From contig NZ_JACJST010000005.1 in NCBI RefSeq assembly GCF_014698305.1, positions 62,001 to 126,000 on the forward strand: 64,000 nucleotides of DNA, read 5' to 3'. A program made the translations under genes and the position numbers. This DNA is from Anabaena lutea FACHB-196. Its GTDB lineage: Bacteria > Cyanobacteriota > Cyanobacteriia > Cyanobacteriales > Nostocaceae. The notes beneath the pieces were generated by a model that did no database searches, had not been told where the DNA came from, and saw only the letters and a program-made list of their open reading frames with translations. Position 1 is the stretch's first letter. The number at the start of each line of letters is the position of its first letter. Positions 9,960 to 20,494 of this stretch are shown in pieces.

Positions 9960-10421
9960 TACTATTTTGTTATTGTGTCAGTTGCCAGGTAGGTTATGAC
10001 ATACACTGATCATGAAAATCAGACACAACAAGACTTTTAACTCTTCACAGATTTACTTGCTATGGTTTTTTATTACTGACTAATAATCAGGCATTGTTAT
10101 AGACAACTGTCAGGAATAATCAACACATATTTTAGAGTTGCTGTTGAGCGATGACGCGGTTTAGTGATTTATCTGTGAGCGCTATCAGTTAATTACCGCG
10201 TAATAAGCCAACCTAAAGTGTGTTCACCGCTTCCGCAAGGATTGCTATCTTTTAATACTAAATCATTTTTGAAAAATTTTAATTCCTGTAGGCAATGCCC
10301 ACTCTAGGTGTATTTCAAAAATAAAATAGGAATTCTGTAGTCAGGTGTATGACTTATACCACGCTTCGCTATCTGGAGTGGATTCGCAGCAATTAATTTT
10401 TTCACCTATCCCTGTCGCCTG
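9960..10421. other. Gene-free stretch upstream of the str promoter
   Basis: I see no gene or recognisable RNA here. It holds the region upstream of the str promoter and the downstream end of the iscA-like gene. No convincing terminator could be picked out. Confidence 0.4.
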
Positions 10422-10748
10422 CTATACATGAATAGAGAAGGAATTTCCACAGCTACAGGTAGCGATCGCTAGTGGGTTATGGAAGCGAAAACCACCACCC
10501 ATCAAGTCTTCTGAATAATCCAATACCAACCCAGTAATATAATTCATGCTTTGAGCGTCTAGGACTACTTGAGTGCCATTAACGTCAAAAACCTGATCTT
10601 CGACTTTGATGACTTCATCAAAAGAAATATCATAAAACAACCCAGAACATCCACCAGGTTTCACTTGCAAGCGAAACAAGATATTTGGCTGTTGCTTGGA
10701 TTTTAATCGCCCAATTTCATTTGCGGCTGCTGGACTCACATTAATCAT
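10422..10748 (-). CDS. IscA/SufA/HesB-type iron-sulfur assembly protein
   Basis: 108 residues from ATG 10748. An in-frame TTG six codons earlier is possible, but the protein beginning MINVSPAAANEIGRLKSKQ aligns with family N-termini. The three conserved cysteines are present: one in PGGCSGLFYD and two in the C-terminal CSCGNSF. These A-type carriers bind and pass on Fe-S clusters or iron to target enzymes. It is a single-gene unit downstream of, and on the same strand as, the cupin gene. The exact subfamily (IscA, SufA, ErpA or HesB) cannot be settled by eye. Confidence 0.92.
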   Translation of the reverse strand: MINVSPAAANEIGRLKSKQQPNILFRLQVKPGGCSGLFYDISFDEVIKVEDQVFDVNGTQVVLDAQSMNYITGLVLDYSEDLMGGGFRFHNPLAIATCSCGNSFSIHV

Positions 10749-10960
10749 GGAATTTTTGTTGCACAAACTCCATCATCATATTAACGGGAGTTTGACACTT
10801 GTGGACAAGAAGTTCCAGAGTTGAAGAGGAGCAGGAAAATTACCCAATCATATTAAGTCCGGCTAATTGCTAATCAAAAAACTTTCCGCGTCAGAGTGCG
10901 GTTCCCTAATGATAAGTATTCAACCGGACAGGATATCACCTTTTGCTCAATTTCCCATGC

Positions 10961-11380
10961 TTACTTTTCTGTACGAGCGTAATCATCTTGGTAGCGAATA
11001 ATATCATCCTCACCTAAATATTCGCCATTTTGGACTTCAATTAATACTAAGGGAATTACCCCAGGATTCTCTAAACGATGAACAGTACATTGAGGTACAT
11101 AGGTTGACTGATTATTACTGAGTAAAACTTCTTTCTCGCCACAAACTACTCTAGCTGTACCTGAAACCACAATCCAGTGTTCGCTACGGTGGTGGTGCAT
11201 TTGTAGACTGAGGCGATGTCCAGGCTTAACTTCAATCCGCTTAATTTTATATCCGCGCCCTTCTTCCAAAACTGTAAAAGAACCCCAAGGACGTAATTCA
11301 CTAGCAGCGATACTTTTAGAATTGAGGGCTGCGTTGAGGGTGAGAGTGTTAGTTTGGGCTGTTTCTGTAAATGAAGCCAT
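10961..11380 (-). CDS. Cupin protein, mannose-6-phosphate isomerase type
   Basis: About 139 residues from ATG 11380, chosen because GAGG lies five bases upstream; an ATG seven codons earlier is the alternative. The single cupin domain has RPWGSF, the metal-binding HRLSLQMHHHRSEHW and VHRLENPG, which is the C-terminal domain found in bifunctional mannose-1-phosphate guanylyltransferase/mannose-6-phosphate isomerase. Alone it probably interconverts mannose-6-phosphate and fructose-6-phosphate or acts on a related sugar, supplying GDP-mannose for polysaccharides. The next gene upstream is also linked to polysaccharide. Confidence 0.88.
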   Translation of the reverse strand: MASFTETAQTNTLTLNAALNSKSIAASELRPWGSFTVLEEGRGYKIKRIEVKPGHRLSLQMHHHRSEHWIVVSGTARVVCGEKEVLLSNNQSTYVPQCTVHRLENPGVIPLVLIEVQNGEYLGEDDIIRYQDDYARTEK

Positions 11381-11804
11381 AGTTACCTCAGATGGAGACA
11401 TACAAAAAATTTATTATTCTGAATAAGGGATGCAAGAATTTGAGTAAGAATTCAGGAGTCAGGAGTCAGGAGTCAGGAGTTAGAAAGAAAGAAGGATGAA
11501 GAATATTTTCTCTTCTGTTCCCTGTTAAGAGTTCCCTGCTATCAAACATTCTGTATCCTGAATCCTTACGAATTTGACGTGATATTTAAATAGTGAAAAT
11601 TAGCAATTTAATTTCACTTTGCTAACCATAGCAAAATTAAATGTCATGGCGTAACTGATTACCAGTAAAACTTTTGGGTCTATACTAACTCTTCATCAAA
11701 GAAAATGCCAGCTTGTTCTCAACTTTAAAAAGGAATGGAAGAATCATAATGCAAAATCATGAAAAATTTTTTCTATAATTTTGCATTTCTAGGTTGCAAT
11801 TGGC
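11381..11804. other. Gene-free stretch with heptamer repeat
   Basis: A tandem CAGGAGT heptamer (four copies, 11453-11480) is the only structure seen. The remainder is AT-rich, and no coding potential was convincing. Confidence 0.5.
11453..11480 (+). repeat. Heptamer tandem repeat (CAGGAGT)
   Basis: Four exact tandem copies of CAGGAGT. The related motif GACTCCT reappears near 19.52-19.57 kb, so this heptamer family is dispersed in the genome. Confidence 0.9.
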
Positions 11805-13754
11805 TTATGGTTCTGGGTTCAGGAAAATACCAATAGCGTTATGGACACGAGCCGCAGTACTGGGGGAACGGTCGAGTAATTGCCCTCCCAAGTATAAACT
11901 AGTAGAACTACCACCGTCCAAATTCAGGGCATTTACACAGCCCATAACCTGCATTAATTGGGCGTGTTCGGCTAAGGTAGCTCCTGCTCCACCAGCCCGA
12001 TTATGCACGGCGGCAATCATCAAATTACCTGTATTGGTGGTACAAATGGCACTGCGAACTGCTTTTTCAGAGATAAAAGCGGCGCTGAATTTTTCAGCTT
12101 TGGCATCGAGAACAATTTGCCGATTTTGAATCAAGAGTGGACCTGCGCCGACAATGTGGGGATAACGGCTAAAATCGGTGGGAGTAGTATTGCTGGTAAT
12201 ACTGACTTTTGTGCCAATAGGCAATTTATTGACGTTAGTAGTAGCAGTACCGCGTAAGGTGAGGAGGTAGCCGTTTTGGGGAATGGGAACGGGGGTGACA
12301 CCTGCTTTACCACCAGGTAGCTGATTGGTAATTTGGTCATTTTGGACAACTAGGAGGATTTCGTTGTCTGTGAGAGGTGTATAAGTACTGCCCCAAACCG
12401 ATGTATAACGAGCAATACCAGTTTGGGCATAGCCACTGTTAAGAAAAAGAATGGGTAAAGACTGGTTATTGGCACTGATTAAATTTTCATTTAAGGTGAG
12501 ACGGCCAAAGTAAAATTGTCCTGAATCATTCCAAGCGATCGCACCCCGATTTAAAATCGGCCCAGATATCCACTGATTATCCCGACGAATAGCTCCTAAA
12601 GGTAATCTATTATTGCGGTTAAAATAACCACCATTAATACCTGCTACTGCTAAATAACGTTGTGCAGTTTGAATCAAGGGGGCAGTGCCTGCTAAAATAT
12701 CGGAATTTACCCACATAGGTTTAAGTGTTAAACCTACGATACGGGGATTAATGTCTAACCATACAACTGGAAAGCTGTCTTTACCTAAAGTGACAAACTT
12801 TTGTTGCCAGCGTAATCCCTTTGCCCAAGTGATATCCTTTGCTACCAAAGCATCAGGTTGAATATCTATAATTAAGCGATTGGGGTTAGCGATCGCACTA
12901 ATACGCGGTGAAAGACCAAAGGGAACACTAAGACTGATCATAGTTTGATTATTGACTATCTCCACTTTTTGAATCAGTGGGTCAGAAGTTGGTGCTGATG
13001 GTAATTGTTTTAACCCGGTTGGCGGTAATATGATTGGCTGGGGAGTATAACGTTGAATTAAAGCCGGATCGGCGATCGCATCTAAAGTAATTGTCCATTC
13101 TCGATTTGGCGGTCTGGTAGTTGAGGAAGTTGGTTCTTGAGGGTCGATGGGTCTTTTGATAGCTTGACCTTGTGTAACTTGCCAAGGAGTGGGAATATCT
13201 AAATCCACAACCAGTCTCTCACCCACAGGTCTTTTTCCCAAACGAAGATTGGTAATTTTTGCTGGGGGGGTAGAAATCACCAAAGTATTGCCATTAGCCT
13301 GCATCTGCCAGCCTGCTGTTTGTGCAAAACTAGAAATATCTAAATAACGATATCCTCTCCACAACTTGGCGTTTAAAGCTAATGGTGGTTTGATTGACGA
13401 AAACCACTCCACCGGTTGTTGAGTAGGGTTACTAGTATTTAATAAATCTACCCCGATTAATTGTCTGAATGCCCCATCACTCAAATGAGTTGTCACCTTA
13501 CCAGTATTTCCCGATTCCTGTAACCAAGCCCCTGTTAAAGTCCGACCGTTGAGAGAAATTTGATTACCAGATGGGATTATTTCTCCAGAAGCAGGTGAGG
13601 GAGAAGTCAGAATAGGAACTGGTTGAGCGTTAGTAGCAACAGTAGCAGTTAAGCACAGTGCTGTTGATAGAAGAGGGATAGAGTAGCGGAAAAACCTGTT
13701 CTTAAAATTTAGGGTAATGGTATTAAAGTCTGCTCGTCGGCAAGAATTCGTCAT
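11805..13754 (-). CDS. Secreted phosphodiester glycosidase family protein
   Basis: 649 residues from ATG 13754 (AAGG nine bases upstream). A hydrophobic stretch at about residues 25-43 ending ATNAQ is a signal peptide, so the protein is exported. The C-terminal third (GINGGYFNRNNRLPLGAI, then ALNLDGGSSTSLYLGG) is the NAGPA/phosphodiester glycosidase domain (DUF2233), found in enzymes that uncover or cleave sugar-phosphodiester bonds and in exopolysaccharide-linked proteins. The N-terminal half has AMIN-like beta-rich segments (KLWRGYRYLDISSF, RLVVDLDIPTPW). Likely role: processing of surface or extracellular polysaccharide. Substrate unknown. Confidence 0.88.
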   Translation of the reverse strand: MTNSCRRADFNTITLNFKNRFFRYSIPLLSTALCLTATVATNAQPVPILTSPSPASGEIIPSGNQISLNGRTLTGAWLQESGNTGKVTTHLSDGAFRQLIGVDLLNTSNPTQQPVEWFSSIKPPLALNAKLWRGYRYLDISSFAQTAGWQMQANGNTLVISTPPAKITNLRLGKRPVGERLVVDLDIPTPWQVTQGQAIKRPIDPQEPTSSTTRPPNREWTITLDAIADPALIQRYTPQPIILPPTGLKQLPSAPTSDPLIQKVEIVNNQTMISLSVPFGLSPRISAIANPNRLIIDIQPDALVAKDITWAKGLRWQQKFVTLGKDSFPVVWLDINPRIVGLTLKPMWVNSDILAGTAPLIQTAQRYLAVAGINGGYFNRNNRLPLGAIRRDNQWISGPILNRGAIAWNDSGQFYFGRLTLNENLISANNQSLPILFLNSGYAQTGIARYTSVWGSTYTPLTDNEILLVVQNDQITNQLPGGKAGVTPVPIPQNGYLLTLRGTATTNVNKLPIGTKVSITSNTTPTDFSRYPHIVGAGPLLIQNRQIVLDAKAEKFSAAFISEKAVRSAICTTNTGNLMIAAVHNRAGGAGATLAEHAQLMQVMGCVNALNLDGGSSTSLYLGGQLLDRSPSTAARVHNAIGIFLNPEP

Positions 13755-13796
13755 TTTTACTAACCTTAACTTCAGTACTTATGAAAATTACCACCC

Positions 13797-14046
13797 TCAG
13801 AGCTACCTGACCGAAGAGGACGCTCCAGAGTGGGAGACGCGGTGAGGAAGTCGGAGTCTTGGCGGTTCCCGTCGAGTCCGTTCGTCCGAAGGACGTGCCG
13901 GAGGCATCACTTCCGAACCCGAAGGGCGACGCGGAGAGTCGCCCGTGTCCGATGTTCGACGCAAATGGTTTCAAGCCCCTGACTTGAGTCGTGGAGAAGA
14001 AAAAAGACATTCCTCGCTGGAATCCCCTGGCTTTAGACATGGGGTA
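13797..14046 (+). mobile_element. Right-end remnant of an IS200/IS605-type element (possible omega-RNA region)
   Basis: This GC-rich block differs sharply from the AT-rich flanks. It ends in GAATCCCCTGGCTTTAGACATGGGG, a slightly decayed form of the right-end hairpin seen after tnpB genes of cyanobacterial IS200/IS605 elements (CCCC stem, TTTA loop, GGGG stem). No tnpB or tnpA frame survives upstream: all three plus-strand frames are closed. It may be a decayed solo end or an element-derived repeat. The 105-residue minus-strand frame across it has no recognisable protein character. Confidence 0.45.
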
Positions 14047-14645
14047 TAAGAGCGTCTTCTTGACTAATTTATGAGGAAATCTTAAAAAATTATGACTTTA
14101 TTTTGCAACAACCGTGATATTATTTAAGTTGGATTTTTATAACCAGTAAAAACAGGCAAGCAACTTTTCCCCCAAAACTACTATCAGTCAATGTTCTAAA
14201 TGACACTTTTTAAAAAAAGTCTATAATAGTAGTCCCAGCGTTTAAAGCCAAATGTAATTATCTTCCAACCTCACCGATAGCTGCTATAGTTGCAAATTCA
14301 GTGAAGTACAGTTGCCAATGAAACTAGTAGGAATTGTCAAATGGACATATAGTGTAATAGTTTCAAAAAGCATAGAAATAATTAGATTCAGTATCTAAAT
14401 ACGAATAATGTCAGGGAAAATAGATTATCCAGACAAAGATAGCTTTTCTAACAGTACATAAACACCTAAAAAAAATAACGCAATAATTTTAACACGGGTG
14501 ATCCATAAAGTAACCCCGAAGTTAAAATTTTTTTTCCCTAAATTTTCGTGATTATGTATTTCTCCATCGTTAAAGTTAGAAATTTTTCTTCTCAGCAGTA
14601 GCAATATTGGCAAAATCCGTAACTCAACATTTCAGGATATAGAGT
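14047..14645. other. Gene-free leader region upstream of gltS
   Basis: About 600 AT-rich bases without a convincing gene. A 62-codon minus-strand frame (14425-14613) has a TTG start and no visible ribosome-binding site and is probably chance. I looked for the NtcA motif GTA-N8-TAC and found no clear match. Confidence 0.4.
14200..14227 (+). promoter_or_regulatory. Possible promoter for gltS
   Basis: ATGACA and a perfect TATAAT separated by 16 bases lie about 420 bases before the gltS ATG. If used, this gives a long leader. The match is partial, and closer promoters cannot be excluded. Confidence 0.3.
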
Positions 14646-17600
14646 ATGAATCGTCAATCGTTGAATCAGGGTCAGAACATTACATTGTCAGAGATGGAAA
14701 TCAAGGATACATACCAAGGACAAAGATGGTTAGTAGAAGAACGAGATGCTTGTGGTGTGGGTTTTATAGCCCATCGCCAAAATCGAGCTAGTCATGAAAT
14801 TTTGGCAAAAGCCTTAACCGCCCTAACGTGCTTAGAACACAGAGGCGGATGTAGCGCAGACCAAGATTCAGGCGATGGCGCAGGGATTTTGACAGCAATT
14901 CCTTGGGAATTGTTCCAACAAGAAGGAATTAATGTTGCCGACACTGGTAAGATGGCTGTGGGGATGATATTTTTACCCCAAGATCAGCTTGCTGCCCAAC
15001 AAGCAAAAGCTACATTTGAGCAAGTTGCAAAAGCGGAAAACTTGACTGTACTGGGCTGGCGAGTAGTCCCTGTGCGTGCAGATTTGTTGGGTGTACAAGC
15101 CAGAGAAAATCAACCCCAAATAGAACAGGTTTTTCTAGCTTCGGCTGATAAAAGTGGTGATGAACTAGAAAGAGAACTGTATATCACTCGTCGTCGTATT
15201 GCCAAAGCGACCAAAAACATTTCTGAAGAATTTTATGTTTGCTCCTTGTCAAACCGGACAATTGTCTACAAAGGCATGGTGCGTTCGGCAGTGTTGGGAG
15301 AATTTTATGAGGATTTAAAAAATCCGGCTTTCAACAGTGCTTTTGCAGTTTATCATCGCCGCTTTAGTACCAACACTATGCCCAAGTGGCCTTTGGCGCA
15401 ACCGATGCGGCTGTTGGGTCACAATGGTGAAATTAACACACTGTTGGGTAACATTAACTGGATGATGGCACGAGAAGCTACCTTAGATCATCCAGTGTGG
15501 AATGGACGTGCTGACGAGTTCAAGCCACTGGTAAATATTGACAGTAGCGACTCAGCCACACTCGATAATGTACTGGAGTTGCTGGTGCGTTCTGGACGTA
15601 GCCCCTTGGAAGCTTTAATGATGATGGTTCCAGAAGCTTACAAAAATCAACCTTCTTTGCAGAATTATCCAGAAATTGTTGATTTTTATGAATATTACAG
15701 CGGTCTACAAGAAGCTTGGGACGGCCCAGCACTTTTGGTATTTAGTGATGGGAAAAAAGTTGGTGCAACATTAGATCGAAATGGCTTAAGACCGGCTCGC
15801 TATGTGATTACCAAAGATGATTATATCGTCGTGGCTTCTGAAGCTGGTGTAGTGGAATTCCCAGAAGCAAATATTATTGAAAAAGGCCGACTGGGGCCGG
15901 GACAAATGATTGCGGTGGATTTGACAACCCAGGAAGTTCTCAAGAATTGGGAAATTAAACAGCGGATTGCTAAACAGTATCCTTATGGAGAATGGCTGCA
16001 ACAGTACCGCCAAGAACTGAAACAGTTAGTAAAACCGTCCTTTGTTAATGGTAACGGGAATGGTAATGGTAACGGTCATCATCCAACTGACAACGAGCAA
16101 CTAATAACTGGCAAGATCGATAAACAAACCTTACTGCAACAGCAAATTGCTTTCGGCTACACATCAGAAGATGTGGAAATGGTAATTCAGCCCATGGCCA
16201 GTGCAGGTGCAGAACCAACTTTTTGCATGGGGGATGATATTCCCTTGGCTGTGCTGTCAGAAAAACCTCACCTGCTGTATGACTATTTTAAACAGCGTTT
16301 TGCACAGGTGACTAACCCACCCATTGACCCTTTACGGGAAAAACTGGTGATGTCCTTGACAGTGGAACTGGGTGAGAGGGGTAACTTGTTGGAACCCAAG
16401 CCAGAACACGCTCGGAAATTAAAGCTAGAGTCGCCAGTGCTGACTGATACAGAATTGGATGCAATTAAGTTATCAGGATTTGCGACGGCGGAGTTATCAA
16501 CTTTATTCCCCATTGCTTCGGGGCCAGATGGTTTGAAAGCTGCGGTGGAATCTTTACAAAAACAAGCAGCGGAATCAGTCCAGGCTGGTGCGAAGATTTT
16601 GATATTGAGTGATAAGATCCCCCCTACCCCCCTTAATAAGGGGGACAAAGAGGGAATTGGTGCAGAATTAACCTACATTCCACCTTTGTTAGCTGTGGGT
16701 GCTGTCCACCATTACTTAATCCGCCAAGGTTTGCGGATGAAAACATCGCTGGTAGTGCATACGGCTCAATGTTGGAGTACTCACCATTTTGCTTGTCTGC
16801 TGGGCTACGGTGCTGGTGCGGTTTGTCCGTATATGGCTTTGGATACTGTGCGGGATTGGTGGTCTGACCCGAAAACGCAACAGTTTATGGAAAGGGGTAA
16901 AATTAATCCGTTGACTCTTGAACAAGCGATCGCTAATTATCGTCAAGCTGTAGAGTCAGGTTTGCTGAAAATTCTCTCAAAAATGGGAATTTCCCTGCTT
17001 TCTAGCTATCAAGCCGCACAAATTTTTGAAGCTATTGGTATCGGTGGAGATTTGTTAGCTTTGGGTTTCTGGGGGACTACTTCCCGGATTGGTGGTCTGA
17101 GTTGCATGGAATTAGCTCAAGAGGTGCTTTCTTTCCATAGCAAAGCTTTCCCAGAACTAACAACCAAAAAGTTAGAAAATCTGGGCTTTGTCCAGTACCG
17201 TCCCGGTGGTGAATACCACATGAATAGCCCGGAACTGTCTAAGGCGCTGCATAAGGCTGTAGACGGTAAGCATTATGACCATTACGAAGTTTACAAAAAG
17301 CATTTAGAAGGTAGACCGGCAACGGCTTTACGGGATTTGCTGGATTTTGAAAGCGATCGCCCATCTATCCCCATTGAACAAGTAGAATCAGTTAGCGAGA
17401 TTGTCAAACGCTTCTGTACTGGGGGAATGTCTTTAGGTGCATTGTCACGAGAAGCACATGAGACACTTGCCATTGCCATGAATCGCATTGGGGGTAAATC
17501 TAACTCTGGTGAAGGTGGCGAAGATCCAGTTCGTTACAAAGTGTTAAATGATGTTGACTCATCTGGTCATTCACCCACTCTTCCCCACTTGAATGGGTTA

Positions 17601-19364
17601 CGGAATGGTGACACGGCTGCGAGTGCCATCAAGCAAGTAGCATCAGGTCGCTTTGGTGTAACTCCAGGATATTTAGCCAGCGCCAAACAAATTGAAATCA
17701 AAATCGCCCAAGGTGCAAAACCAGGTGAAGGTGGACAACTACCAGGGCCAAAAGTAAGTCCTTACATCGCCATGTTGCGGCGTTCTAAGCCCGGAGTGAC
17801 TTTGATTTCACCGCCGCCACACCATGATATTTACTCAATTGAAGATTTGGCGCAGTTGATTTTTGATTTGCATCAAATTAACCCAAAAGCACAAGTTTCC
17901 GTGAAGCTAGTCGCAGAAATTGGCATTGGCACAATTGCGGCTGGTGTAGCCAAAGCCAACGCTGATATTATCCAGATTTCTGGTCATGATGGCGGTACTG
18001 GGGCATCACCTTTGAGTTCTATTAAACACGCTGGCAGCCCGTGGGAACTCGGGTTAAGTGAAGTGCATCGGGTATTGATGGAGAATAGTTTGCGCGATCG
18101 CGTCATTCTGCGAGTAGATGGCGGTCTCAAGAGTGGCTGGGATGTTCTCATCGGTGCATTAATGGGCGCGGAGGAGTTCGGTTTCGGTTCAATCGCCATG
18201 ATTGCTGAAGGCTGTATTATGGCGCGGGTATGTCATTTAAATACCTGTCCTAAAGGTGTTGCTACTCAGAAAGAAGAACTACGTCTACGTTTTAGCGGTA
18301 TCCCAGAACACGTTGTTAATTTCTTCTATTTTGTCGCGGAAGAAGTCCGTAGTCTGTTAGCTAGGCTGGGTTATCGTTCTCTCACTGAATTGATTGGTAG
18401 GGGAGATTTGTTAACAGTGCGTTCTCATGTCAATCTCACCAAAACTCAAGCCCTGAATCTGGATTGCTTAACTAAGCTACCAGACGCAAAACTAAACCGT
18501 AGCTGGTTGGTACATGAAGAAGTTCACAGCAACGGTGCAGTTGTGGATGACCAATTGCTGGCTGATGCCGATATTCAAGCTGCAATCAAGAATCAAACTA
18601 CTGTCAACAAGACGATTTCTATTGTCAACACTGATAGAACAGTGGGTGCAAGATTAGCGGGAGCGATCGCTTCCCAATACGGCGATAGCGGCTTTGAAGG
18701 GCAAATTAACCTCAATTTCCTGGGAAGTGTCGGGCAAAGCTTTGGCGCGTTTAATCTACCTGGTTTAACATTAACTCTGACCGGTGAAGCTAACGACTAC
18801 GTAGGTAAGGGAATGCATGGTGGGGAAATTATCATTAAACCCCCAGCAGAAGCTACTTATGACCCAGCACAAAATGTGATAGTTGGCAATACTTGTCTTT
18901 ATGGTGCGACCGGTGGTGTGTTATTTGCCAATGGTTTAGCTGGAGAACGCTTTGCTGTACGTAATTCTAAAGGTACAGCCGTCATTGAAGGCGCTGGGGA
19001 TCATTGCTGTGAGTACATGACTGGTGGGGTGATTGTTGTCCTGGGGAAAGTCGGACGAAACGTAGGTGCAGGTATGACAGGGGGACTGGGATATTTCTTA
19101 GATGAAGATGGTTCTTTCCCGGAATTAGTCAACAAAGCTATTGTCAAAACCCAGCGGGTAGTGACAGACGCAGGTGCAAAACAACTTTATGAGTTAATTA
19201 AAACTCATAGCGATCGCACAGATTCACCCAAAGCGAAGCTAATTATCCAAAACTGGGAAGAATATTTACCCAAGTTCTGGCAATTAGTCCCACCTTCTGA
19301 AGCCGACAGTCCAGAAACGAATCCTGAAGCAACTTCAGAACACAAACAACTAAGTTCTGTTTAA
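14646..19364 (+). CDS. gltS: Ferredoxin-dependent glutamate synthase
   Basis: 1572 residues. A 35-residue propeptide precedes Cys36 ([10 protein letters not shown]), the N-terminal glutaminase nucleophile after processing. Central and FMN-binding TIM-barrel domains follow ([23 protein letters not shown]), then the 3Fe-4S cysteines C1190, C1196 and C1201 in [12 protein letters not shown], and the C-terminal beta-helix ([16 protein letters not shown]). It makes two glutamates from glutamine and 2-oxoglutarate using reduced ferredoxin, completing the GS-GOGAT cycle. Two oddities: a Gly-Asn repeat near residue 470, and about 15 residues at 656-671 ([13 protein letters not shown]) encoded by a palindromic repeat. 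The frame is intact. The symbol glsF is also used. Confidence 0.97.
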   Translation: MNRQSLNQGQNITLSEMEIKDTYQGQRWLVEERDACGVGFIAHRQNRASHEILAKALTALTCLEHRGGCSADQDSGDGAGILTAIPWELFQQEGINVADTGKMAVGMIFLPQDQLAAQQAKATFEQVAKAENLTVLGWRVVPVRADLLGVQARENQPQIEQVFLASADKSGDELERELYITRRRIAKATKNISEEFYVCSLSNRTIVYKGMVRSAVLGEFYEDLKNPAFNSAFAVYHRRFSTNTMPKWPLAQPMRLLGHNGEINTLLGNINWMMAREATLDHPVWNGRADEFKPLVNIDSSDSATLDNVLELLVRSGRSPLEALMMMVPEAYKNQPSLQNYPEIVDFYEYYSGLQEAWDGPALLVFSDGKKVGATLDRNGLRPARYVITKDDYIVVASEAGVVEFPEANIIEKGRLGPGQMIAVDLTTQEVLKNWEIKQRIAKQYPYGEWLQQYRQELKQLVKPSFVNGNGNGNGNGHHPTDNEQLITGKIDKQTLLQQQIAFGYTSEDVEMVIQPMASAGAEPTFCMGDDIPLAVLSEKPHLLYDYFKQRFAQVTNPPIDPLREKLVMSLTVELGERGNLLEPKPEHARKLKLESPVLTDTELDAIKLSGFATAELSTLFPIASGPDGLKAAVESLQKQAAESVQAGAKILILSDKIPPTPLNKGDKEGIGAELTYIPPLLAVGAVHHYLIRQGLRMKTSLVVHTAQCWSTHHFACLLGYGAGAVCPYMALDTVRDWWSDPKTQQFMERGKINPLTLEQAIANYRQAVESGLLKILSKMGISLLSSYQAAQIFEAIGIGGDLLALGFWGTTSRIGGLSCMELAQEVLSFHSKAFPELTTKKLENLGFVQYRPGGEYHMNSPELSKALHKAVDGKHYDHYEVYKKHLEGRPATALRDLLDFESDRPSIPIEQVESVSEIVKRFCTGGMSLGALSREAHETLAIAMNRIGGKSNSGEGGEDPVRYKVLNDVDSSGHSPTLPHLNGLRNGDTAASAIKQVASGRFGVTPGYLASAKQIEIKIAQGAKPGEGGQLPGPKVSPYIAMLRRSKPGVTLISPPPHHDIYSIEDLAQLIFDLHQINPKAQVSVKLVAEIGIGTIAAGVAKANADIIQISGHDGGTGASPLSSIKHAGSPWELGLSEVHRVLMENSLRDRVILRVDGGLKSGWDVLIGALMGAEEFGFGSIAMIAEGCIMARVCHLNTCPKGVATQKEELRLRFSGIPEHVVNFFYFVAEEVRSLLARLGYRSLTELIGRGDLLTVRSHVNLTKTQALNLDCLTKLPDAKLNRSWLVHEEVHSNGAVVDDQLLADADIQAAIKNQTTVNKTISIVNTDRTVGARLAGAIASQYGDSGFEGQINLNFLGSVGQSFGAFNLPGLTLTLTGEANDYVGKGMHGGEIIIKPPAEATYDPAQNVIVGNTCLYGATGGVLFANGLAGERFAVRNSKGTAVIEGAGDHCCEYMTGGVIVVLGKVGRNVGAGMTGGLGYFLDEDGSFPELVNKAIVKTQRVVTDAGAKQLYELIKTHSDRTDSPKAKLIIQNWEEYLPKFWQLVPPSEADSPETNPEATSEHKQLSSV
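16616..16655 (+). repeat. In-frame palindromic repeat inside gltS
   Basis: The DNA reads GATCCCCCCTACCCCCC, then TTAATAA, then GGGGGACAAAGAGGG, an imperfect hairpin of the type common between cyanobacterial genes. Here it lies in the coding sequence, keeps the frame, and is translated as [13 protein letters not shown] just before the conserved [13 protein letters not shown] block. Confidence 0.8.
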
Positions 19365-19368
19365 TCCG

Positions 19369-19391
19369 TAGGGGCGGGGTTTCCCCGCCCT
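19369..19391 (+). repeat. GC-rich perfect palindromic repeat after gltS (copy 1)
   Basis: Arms GGGCGGGG and CCCCGCCC around a TTT loop, five bases after the gltS stop. An identical copy in opposite orientation lies at 46536-46559. As RNA it would form a very stable hairpin and may serve as a gltS terminator or 3' stabiliser, although no U-run follows. Confidence 0.8.
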
Positions 19392-19539
19392 GAAAACAGG
19401 TGATTTACTTACAGCAGATTGCAGATCAATGAGGCTTCACCGTGAGCGTCAGCCGATAGCTTGCGTGGCGTAGTCATACGGTACAGAATCAAAATTGAAA
19501 CCTAGACACATTCGCCAGTTTTACTCCTGACTCCTGTAC

Positions 19540-19559
19540 GGGCGTATTGCAATACGCCC
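19540..19559. repeat. 20-base perfect palindrome between gltS and pda
   Basis: GGGCGTATTG and its exact complement CAATACGCCC form an uninterrupted palindrome flanked by GACTCCT units. It lies between convergent genes, consistent with a two-way terminator or dispersed repeat. Confidence 0.75.
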
Positions 19560-19585
19560 CTACTGACTCCTGAATTCTGCTGTAA

Positions 19586-20494
19586 TTACTTCTTGTTAGC
19601 AACTAACGCCTGATTTTTATCTTGTAGTTCTAAAAGTTCGGGGATAGTAACAAACTTATAACCCTGCTTGCGGAACTTACTGATAATTTCTGGTAAAGCC
19701 TTGACAGTGTGAGAGCGATCACCACCACCATCGTGCATTAATACGATACCGCCTGGTTTTGCAGCCCTAAAGATATTATTAATTAATTTAGGTACAGATG
19801 GACGAGAGTAGTCTACTGAGTCAGAAGACCACATAATAATTGCATACTTATTATTTCTGGCGTAACCGGCTACTCCATTAGTCATATGGCCGCCGGGTGG
19901 ACGAAATAAACTGGTTTTCACACCTGTAGTTTTATAAATAATGTCTGTAGTATTAGCAACTTCATAGGCTGCCACTTGCGGGTTCATGTGGTGATACCAA
20001 TGATGCCAGGTATGATTAGCAATGGTGTGGCCTTCAGCAACTACCCGCTTGGTTAAGTCGGGATAAATCTTGACATTTTGCCCAACAACAAAAAATGTCC
20101 CTTTAACTTTATTCTTTTTGAGGATATCCAGTACTTGTGTTGTACTTTTAGGCCAAGGCCCATCATCAAAGGTGAGCGCAATGACTTTTTCTTCTGGAGG
20201 AAGTTTTGCTTCCTTAATGGTTGCCCCTTGAAACCTTAGTGGCACATCAGGAGCAACGCCTTTTGCTTGCGCTTCTTGCTGCCAACTGTTAAGCATCATT
20301 GTCTTAAATTCTTCAATACGCTCTTGAGTGCCTACATTGGCGGACATCTCATTCACGCTCAAATTTTGGCTGCTTTGAGCTTCAGATGCATTTGGCTTAA
20401 CCAGGAGCATCAACCCAATTCCCACAGTACCAGTTAAGCAAACCAAGGCAATTAATATTCCCTGAGGCCAAAAAAACGACTTATTTTGTTCCAC
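19586..20494 (-). CDS. Polysaccharide deacetylase family protein
   Basis: 302 residues from GTG 20494, fixed by GGAG seven bases upstream. One N-terminal hydrophobic segment (residues about 9-31) is an uncleaved anchor or signal, so the catalytic domain faces the periplasm. The NodB domain shows TFDDGPW (metal and catalytic Asp), NHTWHHWYHH (metal histidines), RPPGG and VLMHDGGG. It belongs to the carbohydrate esterase 4 family, which removes N-acetyl groups from peptidoglycan or other GlcNAc polymers. The true substrate is not evident. It is a single-gene unit. Confidence 0.93.
   Translation of the reverse strand: MEQNKSFFWPQGILIALVCLTGTVGIGLMLLVKPNASEAQSSQNLSVNEMSANVGTQERIEEFKTMMLNSWQQEAQAKGVAPDVPLRFQGATIKEAKLPPEEKVIALTFDDGPWPKSTTQVLDILKKNKVKGTFFVVGQNVKIYPDLTKRVVAEGHTIANHTWHHWYHHMNPQVAAYEVANTTDIIYKTTGVKTSLFRPPGGHMTNGVAGYARNNKYAIIMWSSDSVDYSRPSVPKLINNIFRAAKPGGIVLMHDGGGDRSHTVKALPEIISKFRKQGYKFVTIPELLELQDKNQALVANKK

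Noticed and set aside
13723-14040. 105-codon minus-strand frame over the GC-rich block
   Set aside because: Low-complexity Ser/Gly/Phe translation across a repeat-like region, overlapping the next gene start; better explained by the IS-end-like element.
14425-14613. 62-codon minus-strand frame upstream of gltS
   Set aside because: TTG start, no ribosome-binding site, no recognisable similarity; its hydrophobic stretch is expected from AT-rich DNA.
14047-14645. NtcA-binding site upstream of gltS
   Set aside because: Searched for GTA-N8-TAC by eye and found no acceptable match at a sensible distance from a -10 element.
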